Assembly (NCBI RefSeq): GCF_900169785.1
Contig: NZ_FWER01000021.1
Location: 2,501-66,500 of the forward strand
Direction of reading: 5' to 3'
Length of the DNA stretch: 64,000 bases
Origin: Rhizobium sullae
Lineage (GTDB): Bacteria > Pseudomonadota > Alphaproteobacteria > Rhizobiales > Rhizobiaceae
Notes under the pieces: model-generated
Told to the model about the DNA's origin: nothing
Seen by the model: only the letters and a program-made list of their open reading frames with translations
Databases searched by the model: none
Part shown: in pieces, positions 12,191-20,366 of the stretch
Position numbering within the stretch: the stretch's first letter is position 1
Layout: every line of letters begins with the position of its first letter
Position numbers and translations under genes: made by a program

Positions 12191-12462
12191 AAGCCTCTAC
12201 CACAGCAAACGCCGGGAGAGACGAAAGCCAGACCCGGCATGACGAAGCCCTGAAAACAGCATGGCCGAAGGGCCCGGATCGGGAGTCTCTGGAACCCTTC
12301 TAAAGCCTTGCACCCAAGGGCCCAAGTTGCGGCGTCTCTTAGCGAGTTTGAAGGTGGGTGACAAGGTGGCCTTCAATTGAAACGGAAAGACCCGCGGGAC
12401 AATCTCAGCCACTTCGAGAAAATCCGCTGATCGCGCATCGGATTCGGTGTAAGGTGTTTGTC

Positions 12463-13872
12463 ATGGGTGAAGCTCAGTCTTTATTCGCACAGTTGCGCCA
12501 GTCTGCGCAGCCCGAAATCGTCGACGCTATCGAGCGGCTCGTCCGTGACGCCCCCGACCGCAAGCTTTGCCGTGTCAATGCGCTTGCTTTCGCAGCCAGC
12601 GAAACCCTCGGCGAGGAGCAGGTGGTCAACGCCTTCCTGCACGCCTCCCGCCTCGGCATATTCGACCTATCATGGAACGTGCTGTGTCCCGGCTGTGGCG
12701 GGGTGCTCGACGCCAATACCTCGCTGAGGACCGTCCAGAGCGACGAATACAGCTGTGCACTCTGTGCGGCGGGCTACGAGCCGACACTGGACGAGATGGT
12801 CGAAGTCACCTTCACCGTCAGCCCGCGCGTGCGCCGCATTGCCGCCCACAATCCGCACGAACTGCCGCCATTGGAATATTTCCGTCAGATATACTGGAGT
12901 TCAGGGGTCGACCTGCCGGAAGAGGATTTTGGGGCAGAGGTCGATGAATTCATCCTTGAGTGCCTTGAGCTGCCGCCCGGCGAGAAAGCCGTCATTTCCC
13001 TGCAGCTCCCCGCGGATTTCGTCATCGTCTTCGAACCGGTCACCCACGCGGCGCAGTTCCTGGATATCAAAGGCGAACCAACCAAAGAGCGGCAGAGTCT
13101 CTCGCTGGTGTTCGATCGCGCGCACCGGCATAGCGAGCCCCTCGAGCTGAGGCCCGGTCCGGTGCGTATTTCGGTGGAGAACCATACCGAGGTTCGCACC
13201 TTGCCGTCTGTTTGCATAGCGAACGAGGCCCTGCATGGTTTGCTCGGCCGCCGCCGCCCGTTCCTGACTGCCAAGCGCCTGCTCTCCAACCAGACCTTCC
13301 GCGACATCTATCGCACCGACACGATAGAAGTGGATCAGCGGTTGAAGATCACCAGCCTGACGTTCCTCTTCACCGATCTGCGGGGCTCGACCGAACTTTA
13401 CGAAAGGGTAGGCGACCTAGCAGCATTCGACCTCGTGAAAACGCATTTCAGCATTCTCAACGACATCGTCGGCGCGGAAGCGGGCGCTGTTGTGAAAACG
13501 ATTGGCGACGCGGTGATGGCCACCTTCCCGACCCCCGACCGCGCCGTCGTCGCAGCCATGCGGATGCGCGAGGCGATGCGCAAGCTCAACCAGGAACGCG
13601 GCAGTGACGATCTGCTTCTGAAGATCGGCATCCACGAAGGACCATGCATCGCCGTGAGTCTGAACGAACGGCAGGATTACTTCGGGCAGACGGTGAACAT
13701 CGCCTCGCGCGTCCAGCATCTGGCCACATCGCGCGAAATCTTCGCAACCGGCTCGGTGCTTGGCGACCCGCGCGCCTTCAGCCTTCTGACGGATCGCGGC
13801 CTCAATCCGATGTCGCAAAAAGTCACGCTTCGCGGCATCGCCCACGAAATCAGCATCTTTGCGATTCCGTAA
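12463..13872 (+). CDS. Class III adenylate/guanylate cyclase with DUF5939-type zinc-ribbon N-terminus
   Basis: Cytoplasmic nucleotide cyclase of 469 aa. The N-terminal half matches DUF5939-type regions and holds two CxxC pairs (C75/C78 and C98/C101) that should form a zinc ribbon. The cyclase domain (about residues 285-465) keeps both metal aspartates (FTDLRGST and IGDAVMATF), the purine lysine in VKTIGD, and the Asn/Arg pair in VNIASR, so catalysis is expected. The base-specifying position before TVN is Gln, so adenine versus guanine preference is unclear. I chose the ATG at 12463, 36 codons into a longer frame, because the family N-terminus begins there and AAGG lies about 8 nt upstream. 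Confidence 0.88.
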   Translation: MGEAQSLFAQLRQSAQPEIVDAIERLVRDAPDRKLCRVNALAFAASETLGEEQVVNAFLHASRLGIFDLSWNVLCPGCGGVLDANTSLRTVQSDEYSCALCAAGYEPTLDEMVEVTFTVSPRVRRIAAHNPHELPPLEYFRQIYWSSGVDLPEEDFGAEVDEFILECLELPPGEKAVISLQLPADFVIVFEPVTHAAQFLDIKGEPTKERQSLSLVFDRAHRHSEPLELRPGPVRISVENHTEVRTLPSVCIANEALHGLLGRRRPFLTAKRLLSNQTFRDIYRTDTIEVDQRLKITSLTFLFTDLRGSTELYERVGDLAAFDLVKTHFSILNDIVGAEAGAVVKTIGDAVMATFPTPDRAVVAAMRMREAMRKLNQERGSDDLLLKIGIHEGPCIAVSLNERQDYFGQTVNIASRVQHLATSREIFATGSVLGDPRAFSLLTDRGLNPMSQKVTLRGIAHEISIFAIP

Positions 13873-13898
13873 GCTGGCCTTCGAACGCGGCTCGGCAC

Positions 13899-14342
13899 TC
13901 ATTGATTTTTGATGATGCTGATGGCGCCGCTCACCTCGAGGATAGCGAAGCGGATGTCCTTGACGCTTTCGACACCCTGTTGATTACGCGCGGCCTCGAG
14001 CACATCTTCGATCTGCAGCCTGCAGCCGCGCAAGGCCTCCTGGTCTGCAACCCCATTCGTAATCAGAATGGTCGGAACGCCGTCGATGACCTTACCCGCA
14101 AGCGGCGACCAGCTCTTGAGGTAGGAGAGCAGGATATCCGCGAGAAACAGGGTCAGGATCAGCACTATCGCATTGGTTATCGAAAAATCGTCGCCGAGCA
14201 TCGCCTGCTGTGTCGTCTCGGAGATCACCAACAGAATCACGAGATCGAACGGTGTCATCTGCGCGAGCGTCCGACGGCCCGAGAGGCGTATGATGACAAG
14301 GAGGACAAAATAGATGGCGAGGCCACGAATAACGCTTTCCAT
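13899..14342 (-). CDS. DUF421 (YetF-like) membrane protein, 147 aa
   Basis: Inner-membrane protein of the DUF421/YetF family, function poorly known. It has two to three N-terminal helices with the conserved RLSGRRTLAQMTPFD segment, then a short soluble alpha/beta domain ending in SGAISIIKNQ. The ATG at 14342 follows a strong GAGGAGAA site. It is short for the family, having one soluble domain, as is common in proteobacteria. The upstream gene ends 12 bp before it, so the two are probably cotranscribed. It converges on the cyclase gene with a 26-bp gap. Confidence 0.85.
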   Translation of the reverse strand: MESVIRGLAIYFVLLVIIRLSGRRTLAQMTPFDLVILLVISETTQQAMLGDDFSITNAIVLILTLFLADILLSYLKSWSPLAGKVIDGVPTILITNGVADQEALRGCRLQIEDVLEAARNQQGVESVKDIRFAILEVSGAISIIKNQ

Positions 14343-14354
14343 ATCGAGTTCTCC

Positions 14355-14858
14355 TCACGGAAGGATCAAGACAAGCAGTGCCGAAACGTGATCGCCGATA
14401 CCGAGATGAATGCGATGAAAGCCCGGCGACTGGGTGTGGAGGCGGAACCTGACATCGACTGGTAGGCCCGGGTTCCCGGGAAACTGATAATGGATCAAGC
14501 CGGCTTTTGGCGTCACCGCCTTTGGAGGCGGATCGATGCCCTCGACGAAGAAGCCCTTCAGGAACGCCGCATCGGCTATGAAGACGCGATCAGCATCGCC
14601 GGGTCCGAACCGAATATGAATCTCGTCCGGCGCATTCCATCGCGAAATGGCTGGGTAGTCGACTGTTCCTTGTGGCGTCTCCATCAGGGCGCGGGAAAGA
14701 TATCCGCCCTTTCCCAGAGCGCCGAAGAGGCAGCTTATGAGAACGATGCCGAAGACAAACCAGGCGGCGCGCTGAACAATCCAGACACGCCGCTGAAAGG
14801 CCCGATGGTCCCTGATGCCGTCGGGCAAATGATCGCTGCCAGTCCCTTTGTTCGTCAT
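14355..14858 (-). CDS. Hypothetical membrane-associated protein, 167 aa
   Basis: I do not recognise this protein. After a polar 25-residue N-terminus, one strong transmembrane helix follows (around WFVFGIVLISCLFGALG). A predicted beta-rich extracytoplasmic domain comes next, and a hydrophobic C-terminus ends in SALLVLILP. The ATG at 14858 is preferred because GAGG lies 8 nt upstream; an ATG at 14876 has no Shine-Dalgarno. Cotranscription with the DUF421 gene 12 bp downstream suggests a joint membrane role. Codon use and GC are like its neighbours. Confidence 0.65.
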   Translation of the reverse strand: MTNKGTGSDHLPDGIRDHRAFQRRVWIVQRAAWFVFGIVLISCLFGALGKGGYLSRALMETPQGTVDYPAISRWNAPDEIHIRFGPGDADRVFIADAAFLKGFFVEGIDPPPKAVTPKAGLIHYQFPGNPGLPVDVRFRLHTQSPGFHRIHLGIGDHVSALLVLILP

Positions 14859-15073
14859 CGGCGCAGCCTCATCCACAGGGACACCGCCCGTCCCAGCGAG
14901 ATAACGTCACTCGACGCAGCGAGTTTCCGAAATTCAAGAATCCAATACGCAATGCCGAATTAAAGGACCGAGAACGGCAATCCGGGCATCTCGAAACGGA
15001 ATTCATTAGTAGTCCTGGTGATCGAAAAGCCGCATAAGACAGCAAGCACTCCTTCACGCTGGCAGAAGACACG

Positions 15074-16501
15074 ATGAGCAAGCCACTGGAAACCGACATG
15101 CCGCACCCGTTGGACCTTCCCGCGGCCGCGATCGCAACCGGCATCCGCCAGGGCCGGTTCACCTCCGAAAGCGTCGTGGCGGAATCGATCCGCCGCGCCA
15201 AGGCGGTGTGCGAGACGCTGAACCCATTCACCATTATCCGCGAGGAGCAGGCGCTCGAAACGGCCCGAGAGGCGGATCGCTCGATCGTCGGCGGCGAAGC
15301 GACCGGCCCGCTGCACGGTGTACCGTTTGCAGCCAAAGATCTAACGCCGACGGTAGGCGATCTGACAACGTTGGGCTCCTGGACAAAGGGCGATTGGGTG
15401 CCCGCCGAAACAGCACTCTGCATCCGCCGCTTGCAAGCCGCAGGTGCCATTCTGATGGGAAAGACGACGACGCCGGAGTTTGCCTTTGCGAGCTTCACCG
15501 CGAGCCCGCGTTGGGGTGTGACCCGCAACCCATGGAATCCGGAGCATACCTCCGGTGGCTCCTCTGGCGGCTCAGCCGTGGCGGTCGCGACCGGCGTCGT
15601 GCCCTTCGCAGAAGGTACGGACATGGGCGGCTCCGTACGCATTCCATCCGCGTTCTGCGGCACGGTCGGTCTCAAGCCAAGCCTCGGACGAATTCCGATG
15701 ACGATCCTGCCAAGCGTCTTCGACAATATCTCGCATTTCGGGCCGCTGGCCCGCACGGTGGACGATGCCATCGCCTTCATGGAAGCCGCCTGCGGTCCGA
15801 GCGATGAGGACATCACCTCGCTGCCGATCGGTTTCGTGTCACATGCGGCACGAGACGGCCGGTTGGAAGACAAGCGTTTCGCACTCTCAATGGACCTCGG
15901 TTATTACCGCATCCAACCCGAAGTCGAACAGGCGATACGGGCCGCGGTCGAAGAACTGCGCCGAGCCGGCGCCATCGTCGATGAAGTCCCGATGCATTGG
16001 ACGCGCGCGGTCAACGACGAATGGTTCGATCTCTGGTGCGTTTTCATGTCTGGCTTCTTCGGCGAGACGATCGCCGAATACCGGGAGAAAATGGACCCCG
16101 CCGTTGTAGCGATGATCGAGCGCGGCTTGTCGATGAATGCCACCGCCTACAAGCGCGTCGAACTGCTACGCACAGCAATGTGGCGCGATATGGCAAAGCT
16201 GTTCGAGAGCTACGACGCGCTGCTCTGCCCCACCTGCGCGATCACCGCGCCGCTCGCCAGCGAATGCGACGATGACTATGTCGGCACCGGCGCAGACGGC
16301 CGTTTCGCCGGGCTCGACATGACCTGCCCTTTCAACATGTTGCCGCAACTGCCCGCGCTTTCACTGCCGGTCGGTCCCGCTGCAAATGGCATGCCGGTCG
16401 GGCTGCAGATCGTCGGACGTCGCTTTGCCGATGAGCATGTGTTGGCGATAGGCGCTGCACTCGAAGCGCGTCTTGCCGTTCCACGTTTGCCGGCCTCTTG
16501 A
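15074..16501 (+). CDS. Amidase (amidase-signature family), 475 aa
   Basis: Amide hydrolase of the amidase-signature family with the full Ser-cisSer-Lys triad: K88 in FAAKD, the GGSSGGS loop (about 161-167) and the nucleophile S187 in DMGGSVRIP. It is too divergent from GatA to call a tRNA amidotransferase subunit, and no gatB or gatC is nearby. The substrate is unknown; homologs act on aliphatic and aryl amides or indoleacetamide. It stands alone, with 198 bp upstream and ubiG starting 53 bp downstream. Confidence 0.87.
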   Translation: MSKPLETDMPHPLDLPAAAIATGIRQGRFTSESVVAESIRRAKAVCETLNPFTIIREEQALETAREADRSIVGGEATGPLHGVPFAAKDLTPTVGDLTTLGSWTKGDWVPAETALCIRRLQAAGAILMGKTTTPEFAFASFTASPRWGVTRNPWNPEHTSGGSSGGSAVAVATGVVPFAEGTDMGGSVRIPSAFCGTVGLKPSLGRIPMTILPSVFDNISHFGPLARTVDDAIAFMEAACGPSDEDITSLPIGFVSHAARDGRLEDKRFALSMDLGYYRIQPEVEQAIRAAVEELRRAGAIVDEVPMHWTRAVNDEWFDLWCVFMSGFFGETIAEYREKMDPAVVAMIERGLSMNATAYKRVELLRTAMWRDMAKLFESYDALLCPTCAITAPLASECDDDYVGTGADGRFAGLDMTCPFNMLPQLPALSLPVGPAANGMPVGLQIVGRRFADEHVLAIGAALEARLAVPRLPAS

Positions 16502-16554
16502 CTTATGCTGCCGATCGTCCGACTTCACTCACGACGAACGCAAGGAGCAGGGTC

Positions 16555-17301
16555 ATGAGCGACGCGGCAAAAAGCACGATCGACCAGAGCGAGGTAGACC
16601 GCTTTTCCGCGATGGCGGCGGAGTGGTGGAGCCCAACCGGCAAGTTCAGGCCGCTGCACAAGTTCAACCCGGTGCGGCTCACTTATATCCGCGACAAGGC
16701 TGCCGAAAACTTCAGCCGCGACACGAAACGCCCGCGGCCGCTGGAGGGCCTGCGCGTGCTCGACATCGGCTGCGGCGGCGGCCTGCTCTCGGAACCCGTC
16801 GCCCGCATGGGCGCAACGGTTGTCGGTGCCGATCCCTCGGAGAAGAACATCGGCATTGCCTCGACACACGCGCAAGCGTCTGGCGTCACAGTCGATTACC
16901 GCGCGGTCACCGCCGAACAGCTTGCGGAAGCAGGAGAGACCTTCGATATCGTCCTGAATATGGAAGTCGTCGAACATGTCGCCAACGTCGATTTCTTCAT
17001 GACGACCTGCGCGAGGATGGTGCGGCCCGGCGGGCTGATGTTCGTCGCCACCATCAACCGCACGATGAAGGCCGCCGCACTCGCGATCTTCGCCGCCGAG
17101 AACATCCTGCGCTGGCTGCCGCGCGGCACGCATCAGTATGAAAAGCTGGTCCGCCCTGACGAGCTGGAAAAGCCGCTCACCGCCAATGGCATGACGATCA
17201 TCGATCGCACCGGCGTCTTCTTCAATCCGCTGGCGAACCAGTGGAGCCTATCCAAGGATATGGACGTGAACTACATGCTGCTGGCGAAGCGGCCCGAATA
17301 G
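16555..17301 (+). CDS. ubiG: Ubiquinone biosynthesis O-methyltransferase UbiG, 248 aa
   Basis: Performs the two SAM-dependent O-methylations of ubiquinone biosynthesis at the membrane surface. The signature WWSPTGKFRPLHKFNP near the N-terminus and the SAM loop LDIGCGGGLLSEP (about residues 67-80) are typical. A longer frame opens at 16498, but the ATG at 16555 is preceded by AAGGAG at ideal spacing and matches the family N-terminus. It converges on the DUF1178 gene with only 3 bp between stops. Confidence 0.96.
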   Translation: MSDAAKSTIDQSEVDRFSAMAAEWWSPTGKFRPLHKFNPVRLTYIRDKAAENFSRDTKRPRPLEGLRVLDIGCGGGLLSEPVARMGATVVGADPSEKNIGIASTHAQASGVTVDYRAVTAEQLAEAGETFDIVLNMEVVEHVANVDFFMTTCARMVRPGGLMFVATINRTMKAAALAIFAAENILRWLPRGTHQYEKLVRPDELEKPLTANGMTIIDRTGVFFNPLANQWSLSKDMDVNYMLLAKRPE

Positions 17302-17304
17302 CGA

Positions 17305-17733
17305 TCAGTTCACATCTTCCGGCAGGACCGGAAGCGCGGCAATTTCGATGCCTTCCTCAAGCAGTGCCTGGGCCTCGTCGATCGTGGCTTGTCCCATGAT
17401 GCCGCGAGCATCCGCCTCGCCGTAGTGAATCTTGCGGGCTTCTTCGGGAAACTGCGCGCCGACATCTTCGGCGTTCGCCTTGATGTGAGCGACGGCCGCC
17501 TTCAGCTTTTCGAAGGCCTCGCGCCGCGCCGTATCCATAGCCAGCGTCTTCATCTCGTCCTTCTTGCGGGCGGTCGAGACGGACGGCGCCATCAGTGTTT
17601 TCGAGATGGACGTGGAATTGCAGACCGGACAAGTGAGGTAACCGGACGCAACCTGCCGGTCGAAATCGGCACTTCCGGAAAACCAGGCTTCGAATTCGTG
17701 GGCATTCTCGCAACTGAGGGAATAACGGATCAA
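17305..17733 (-). CDS. DUF1178 family zinc-ribbon protein, 142 aa
   Basis: Small cytoplasmic protein of unknown function. The N-terminus has C8 and H12, then C35-x2-C38 followed by SISKTLMAPSV, which looks like a metal-binding ribbon. The rest is helical. The start is a TTG at 17733 overlapping the TGA of the nitrilase gene (TTGA); no ATG fits and the family begins MIRY as here. It is the last gene of the (comF relic)-grxC-nitrilase series, so a link to thiol or one-carbon repair is possible but unproven. Confidence 0.88.
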   Translation of the reverse strand: MIRYSLSCENAHEFEAWFSGSADFDRQVASGYLTCPVCNSTSISKTLMAPSVSTARKKDEMKTLAMDTARREAFEKLKAAVAHIKANAEDVGAQFPEEARKIHYGEADARGIMGQATIDEAQALLEEGIEIAALPVLPEDVN

Positions 17734-18587
17734 GCGGCGACGCCTCCTGCGACAGCCCCCGAGATTTTTTCGATCGAGAATTCGCGCCCGTTTTTCAGAT
17801 TCGGAATCTTGTCATGCGCGGCCTTGACCGCCGTTCGATCGATATCCGCCACAATCACCACCTCGCCCGTACCGCCGGCCGACGCCAGCACCTTACCCCA
17901 GGGATCGATGATCATCGAATGGCCGTATGTCTCGCGGCCGTCCTCATGGACTCCAGCCTGGGCCGCGGCAATGACGAAGACCCCGTTTTCGATGGCGCGG
18001 GCGCGAAGCAGGATTTCCCAATGCGCCTCACCCGTCTGCCTCGTGAACGCGGCAGGCACAGTCATGACTTCCGCCCCTGCAATCGCCTGGGCGCGGAAAA
18101 GCGCAGGAAACCGGACATCGTAGCATATCGTAAAGCCCATTTCCGCGAAGGGCAGCGACAGGACGCGCGCCTCCGAACCCGGACGATAGGCAGCACTTTC
18201 CCGCCAGCTTTCACCGTGATCGAGATCGACATCGAACATGTGGATCTTGTCGTAGCGATTCAGAATTTTGCCATCTGGGCCGAAGAGAAAGCCGCGATTG
18301 GCGATCTTGCCGTCATCGAGGGCGATCGCCGTCGAGCCGACATGCAAGTAGATGCCAAGTTCAGCAGCAAGCGCGGATGCCGTCCTGACGATAATATCGT
18401 CGGTCTCGTCGCGCAGCACCGCTTTCGCGGCAATCTTGTCGCGCTGCAGCATGCCGGTCATTTCCGGCGTCTGCACATAGATCGCGCCTTGGGCTGCTGC
18501 TTCACGCACCAAGTGCATCATAGAGGCGGCATTCCTTGCCGGATCGACACCGGAACACATCTGAACGGCAGCGGCCTTGAACGTCAT
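17730..18587 (-). CDS. Carbon-nitrogen hydrolase (nitrilase family, Nit-like), 285 aa
   Basis: Nitrilase-superfamily amidase with the catalytic Glu-Lys-Cys set visible: E42 in TPEMTGM, Lys in RYDKIHMFD, and Cys in GFTICYDVRFP. The segment KIHMFDVD is typical of the Nit1/Nit2 branch, whose members hydrolyse deaminated glutathione or omega-amides. Location beside glutaredoxin fits a deaminated-glutathione repair role, but that is inference. Its ATG overlaps the grxC stop (ATGA) and its stop overlaps the DUF1178 start, so the three are tightly coupled. Confidence 0.92.
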   Translation of the reverse strand: MTFKAAAVQMCSGVDPARNAASMMHLVREAAAQGAIYVQTPEMTGMLQRDKIAAKAVLRDETDDIIVRTASALAAELGIYLHVGSTAIALDDGKIANRGFLFGPDGKILNRYDKIHMFDVDLDHGESWRESAAYRPGSEARVLSLPFAEMGFTICYDVRFPALFRAQAIAGAEVMTVPAAFTRQTGEAHWEILLRARAIENGVFVIAAAQAGVHEDGRETYGHSMIIDPWGKVLASAGGTGEVVIVADIDRTAVKAAHDKIPNLKNGREFSIEKISGAVAGGVAA

Positions 18588-18856
18588 CGGTCCCCCCTTT
18601 GGGCTACCAGCATGGGATCGAGCCTGCCGGCCCCTTCCAGTGCATAAAGATCATCGCATCCGCCGACATGCTGCGCGCCAACGAAGATCTGCGGGAAGGT
18701 CGTCCTGCCGTTTGACTTGCCAACCATCTCTTGGCGGAGGTCTGGCGAAAAGGTCGCGTCGTGTTCGACATAATCGATCCCCTTCTCTTCGAGGAGGGAC
18801 TTGGCGCGGGTGCAATAGCCGCAGAACTGCCGCGTATAGATGGTGACGGGTGCCAT
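18584..18856 (-). CDS. grxC: Glutaredoxin 3 (GrxC), 90 aa
   Basis: Small glutathione-dependent dithiol oxidoreductase. After VTIYTRQF comes the active site C12-G-Y-C15, and the cis-proline FPQIF and GGCDD glutathione-binding motifs are present. The start is ATG 18856, just before MAPVTIY; a longer upstream frame is unsupported. It is the first intact gene of the operon, 34 bp after the end of the decayed comF, so it may now depend on transcription starting inside the relic. Confidence 0.95.
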   Translation of the reverse strand: MAPVTIYTRQFCGYCTRAKSLLEEKGIDYVEHDATFSPDLRQEMVGKSNGRTTFPQIFVGAQHVGGCDDLYALEGAGRLDPMLVAQRGDR

Positions 18857-18890
18857 ATATGGTCTCCAAATGGATGCCAGTTTTCCTTTG

Positions 18891-19172
18891 TCATATAGGT
18901 TCTGCGAAAGCGCTTGCAAAGGTTAAAACCGTGATGCCCACGGCGCCCGCCCGCCCGCCGAAGCGTGCGGGTTGCCGCACGGAGGTTAGCACCGCTCGTA
19001 TCGACGTCGTCTATAAGACGATGCCCTTGCCGAAAACACCGTTTTTCCGGCCCTTGGCGATCGCGAACGCACCGCGCACATTGTCCTCGCACGCCTTTGC
19101 GCCGAGCCCAACCTGTGCGTGGGGCGATTGACCCCAGCAGGCCCCCGGCCGCTTGAAATTGATGAGCCCCAT
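18891..19172 (-). pseudogene. comF: comF remnant (C-terminal phosphoribosyltransferase part, two frameshifts)
   Basis: Reading the minus strand across frames recovers the ComF C-terminal half. QVGLGAKACEDNVRGAF leads to KGIV, then a frame change at about 19011-19016 continues as LIDDVDTSGANLRAATRTL (the PRPP-binding loop). A second change near 18950-18965 continues as VGITVLTFASAFAEPI and the stop at 18891. The first shift fits loss of one C (expected GTCCTT, found GTCTT). The second fits a 4-bp GGCG expansion in a GGGC-type tract. The N-terminal zinc-finger half is missing; the region upstream is occupied by the divergent methyltransferase leader. It lies directly upstream of grxC, where comF lies in relatives (recalled, not checked). 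Confidence 0.8.
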
Positions 19173-19249
19173 TGGCGAAGACTAGCGCTTTCCGCAAGAA
19201 AGGAAAATCCGCCTTGCCGCCCTTCGCTCGCAGGATTATGGACATCCGT

Positions 19250-20134
19250 ATGGATATAATCTTCGACCGGACCGCGATCGCCGCAAACCGCCGTCGCGCG
19301 CTGAAAAACGCGGATCCGAAAGCTGCCTTCCTTCTGGATATTGCTGCCGCGGAACTTGCCGACCGGCTGGCCGTCGTCGAACGCCATTTCGACACCGCCG
19401 TGGAGCTGCATGGGATGACAGGAGCAGCGGCGCGGGCAGCAATTGCAACGGGTAAGATCGGTGCGATGACCCGGGTCGAGGCAGAGCAGGTATTTGCCGC
19501 GCCTAACGACGTGCTGGTCACGGCGCCGCTTGAGGAAGTGCCGATCGAACCGCAATCAGCCAATCTCATTCTTGCGCCGCTCTGTTTGCATCTCACCAAC
19601 GACACGCCCGGCGTCTTCATCCAGATACGCCGCGCCCTCAGGCCCGACGGCCTGTTTCTTGCGGCAATCCCAGGAGCCGGTACTCTTCAGGAGCTTCGGG
19701 ACGTTCTGCTTGCAACGGAAGCGGAGATGACCGGCGGCGCCAGCCCACGCGTGATCCCGTTCGCCGACGTCCGCGACGTCGGCGGCCTCCTCCAGCGCGC
19801 CGGCTTCGCGCTGCCGGTAATCGACGCCGAGGTCTATACGGTCCGCTACGACTCCATCTTCCCGTTGATGAAAGACCTGCGCGCTATGGGCATGGCCAAT
19901 CCCCTCGCGGCCCGCAGCCGCAAGCCGCCCACCCGCGCATTCTTCCTCCGCGCGGCGGAAATCTATGCCGAGCGCTATTCCGATCCAGACGGGCGTATCA
20001 GAGCGATGTTCTCGATCATTTATGTTTCAGGATGGGCGCCGCATGAAAGCCAGCAGAAGCCGTTGCAGCCAGGCTCGGCGAAAGCGCGGCTTGCCGATGC
20101 TTTGCGCGTGGAAGAGCACAAGCTGAAACAGTGA
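19250..20134 (+). CDS. SAM-dependent methyltransferase (BioC/NDUFAF5-like), 294 aa
   Basis: Class I methyltransferase. The protein begins MDIIFDRTAIAANRRRAL, typical of a rhizobial family related to mitochondrial NDUFAF5 and to BioC, and continues with LRPDGLFLAAIPG as motif III. The canonical glycine-rich SAM loop is weak, as is usual in this branch. The role is unknown; homologs assist complex I assembly or act in biotin synthesis. Starts at 19238 or 19250 are possible; 19250 matches the family N-terminus. It is divergent from the comF relic and converges on the Flp pilin gene with a 27-bp gap. Confidence 0.8.
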   Translation: MDIIFDRTAIAANRRRALKNADPKAAFLLDIAAAELADRLAVVERHFDTAVELHGMTGAAARAAIATGKIGAMTRVEAEQVFAAPNDVLVTAPLEEVPIEPQSANLILAPLCLHLTNDTPGVFIQIRRALRPDGLFLAAIPGAGTLQELRDVLLATEAEMTGGASPRVIPFADVRDVGGLLQRAGFALPVIDAEVYTVRYDSIFPLMKDLRAMGMANPLAARSRKPPTRAFFLRAAEIYAERYSDPDGRIRAMFSIIYVSGWAPHESQQKPLQPGSAKARLADALRVEEHKLKQ

Positions 20135-20161
20135 ATGGAAGTAGAGCTTCCAGTTCGGCGC

Positions 20162-20329
20162 TTAGTCACTATCGAGATTGTTGCTCACGGTATTGAAAGT
20201 GTCTTGCAGGCTGTTGCCGAAGGTCGTCAGCCCACCGATAAGGGCCACTGAAATCAGGGCGGCCAGGAGACCGTATTCGACGGCGGTCGCGCCACGGGCA
20301 TCTGCAAGGAAAGCTTTCAGAATGCGCAT
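20162..20329 (-). CDS. Flp/Fap-type IVb pilin, 55 aa
   Basis: Small pilin of the Tad/Flp class. A short basic leader (MRILKAFLADARG) ends at the prepilin cleavage site G/ATAVE with the conserved Glu at position +5 and Tyr at +6. One long hydrophobic helix (GLLAALISVALIGG) follows, then a short polar tail. I chose the start at 20329 because it gives the normal leader; a longer frame reads on upstream without sense. No cpa/tad assembly gene or prepilin peptidase is nearby, so it is an orphan or extra pilin whose secretion machinery must lie elsewhere. Confidence 0.88.
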   Translation of the reverse strand: MRILKAFLADARGATAVEYGLLAALISVALIGGLTTFGNSLQDTFNTVSNNLDSD

Positions 20330-20366
20330 GACAAACCTTTCGCGATGCGGCGGAGACCTAATTTCT

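Noticed and set aside
12358..12462. An N-terminal extension of the cyclase
   Set aside because: The 35 extra codons have no family match and no ribosome site; the ATG at 12463 does.
14869..15873. A 334-codon minus-strand frame antisense to the amidase
   Set aside because: The plus-strand amidase has a complete catalytic triad and clear family match; the antisense frame has only Ser/Arg-rich noise.
18604..19620. A 338-codon minus-strand frame crossing grxC, comF and the methyltransferase
   Set aside because: It strings together out-of-frame pieces of three loci; only the 60-residue ComF block inside it is meaningful, which is reported as the pseudogene.
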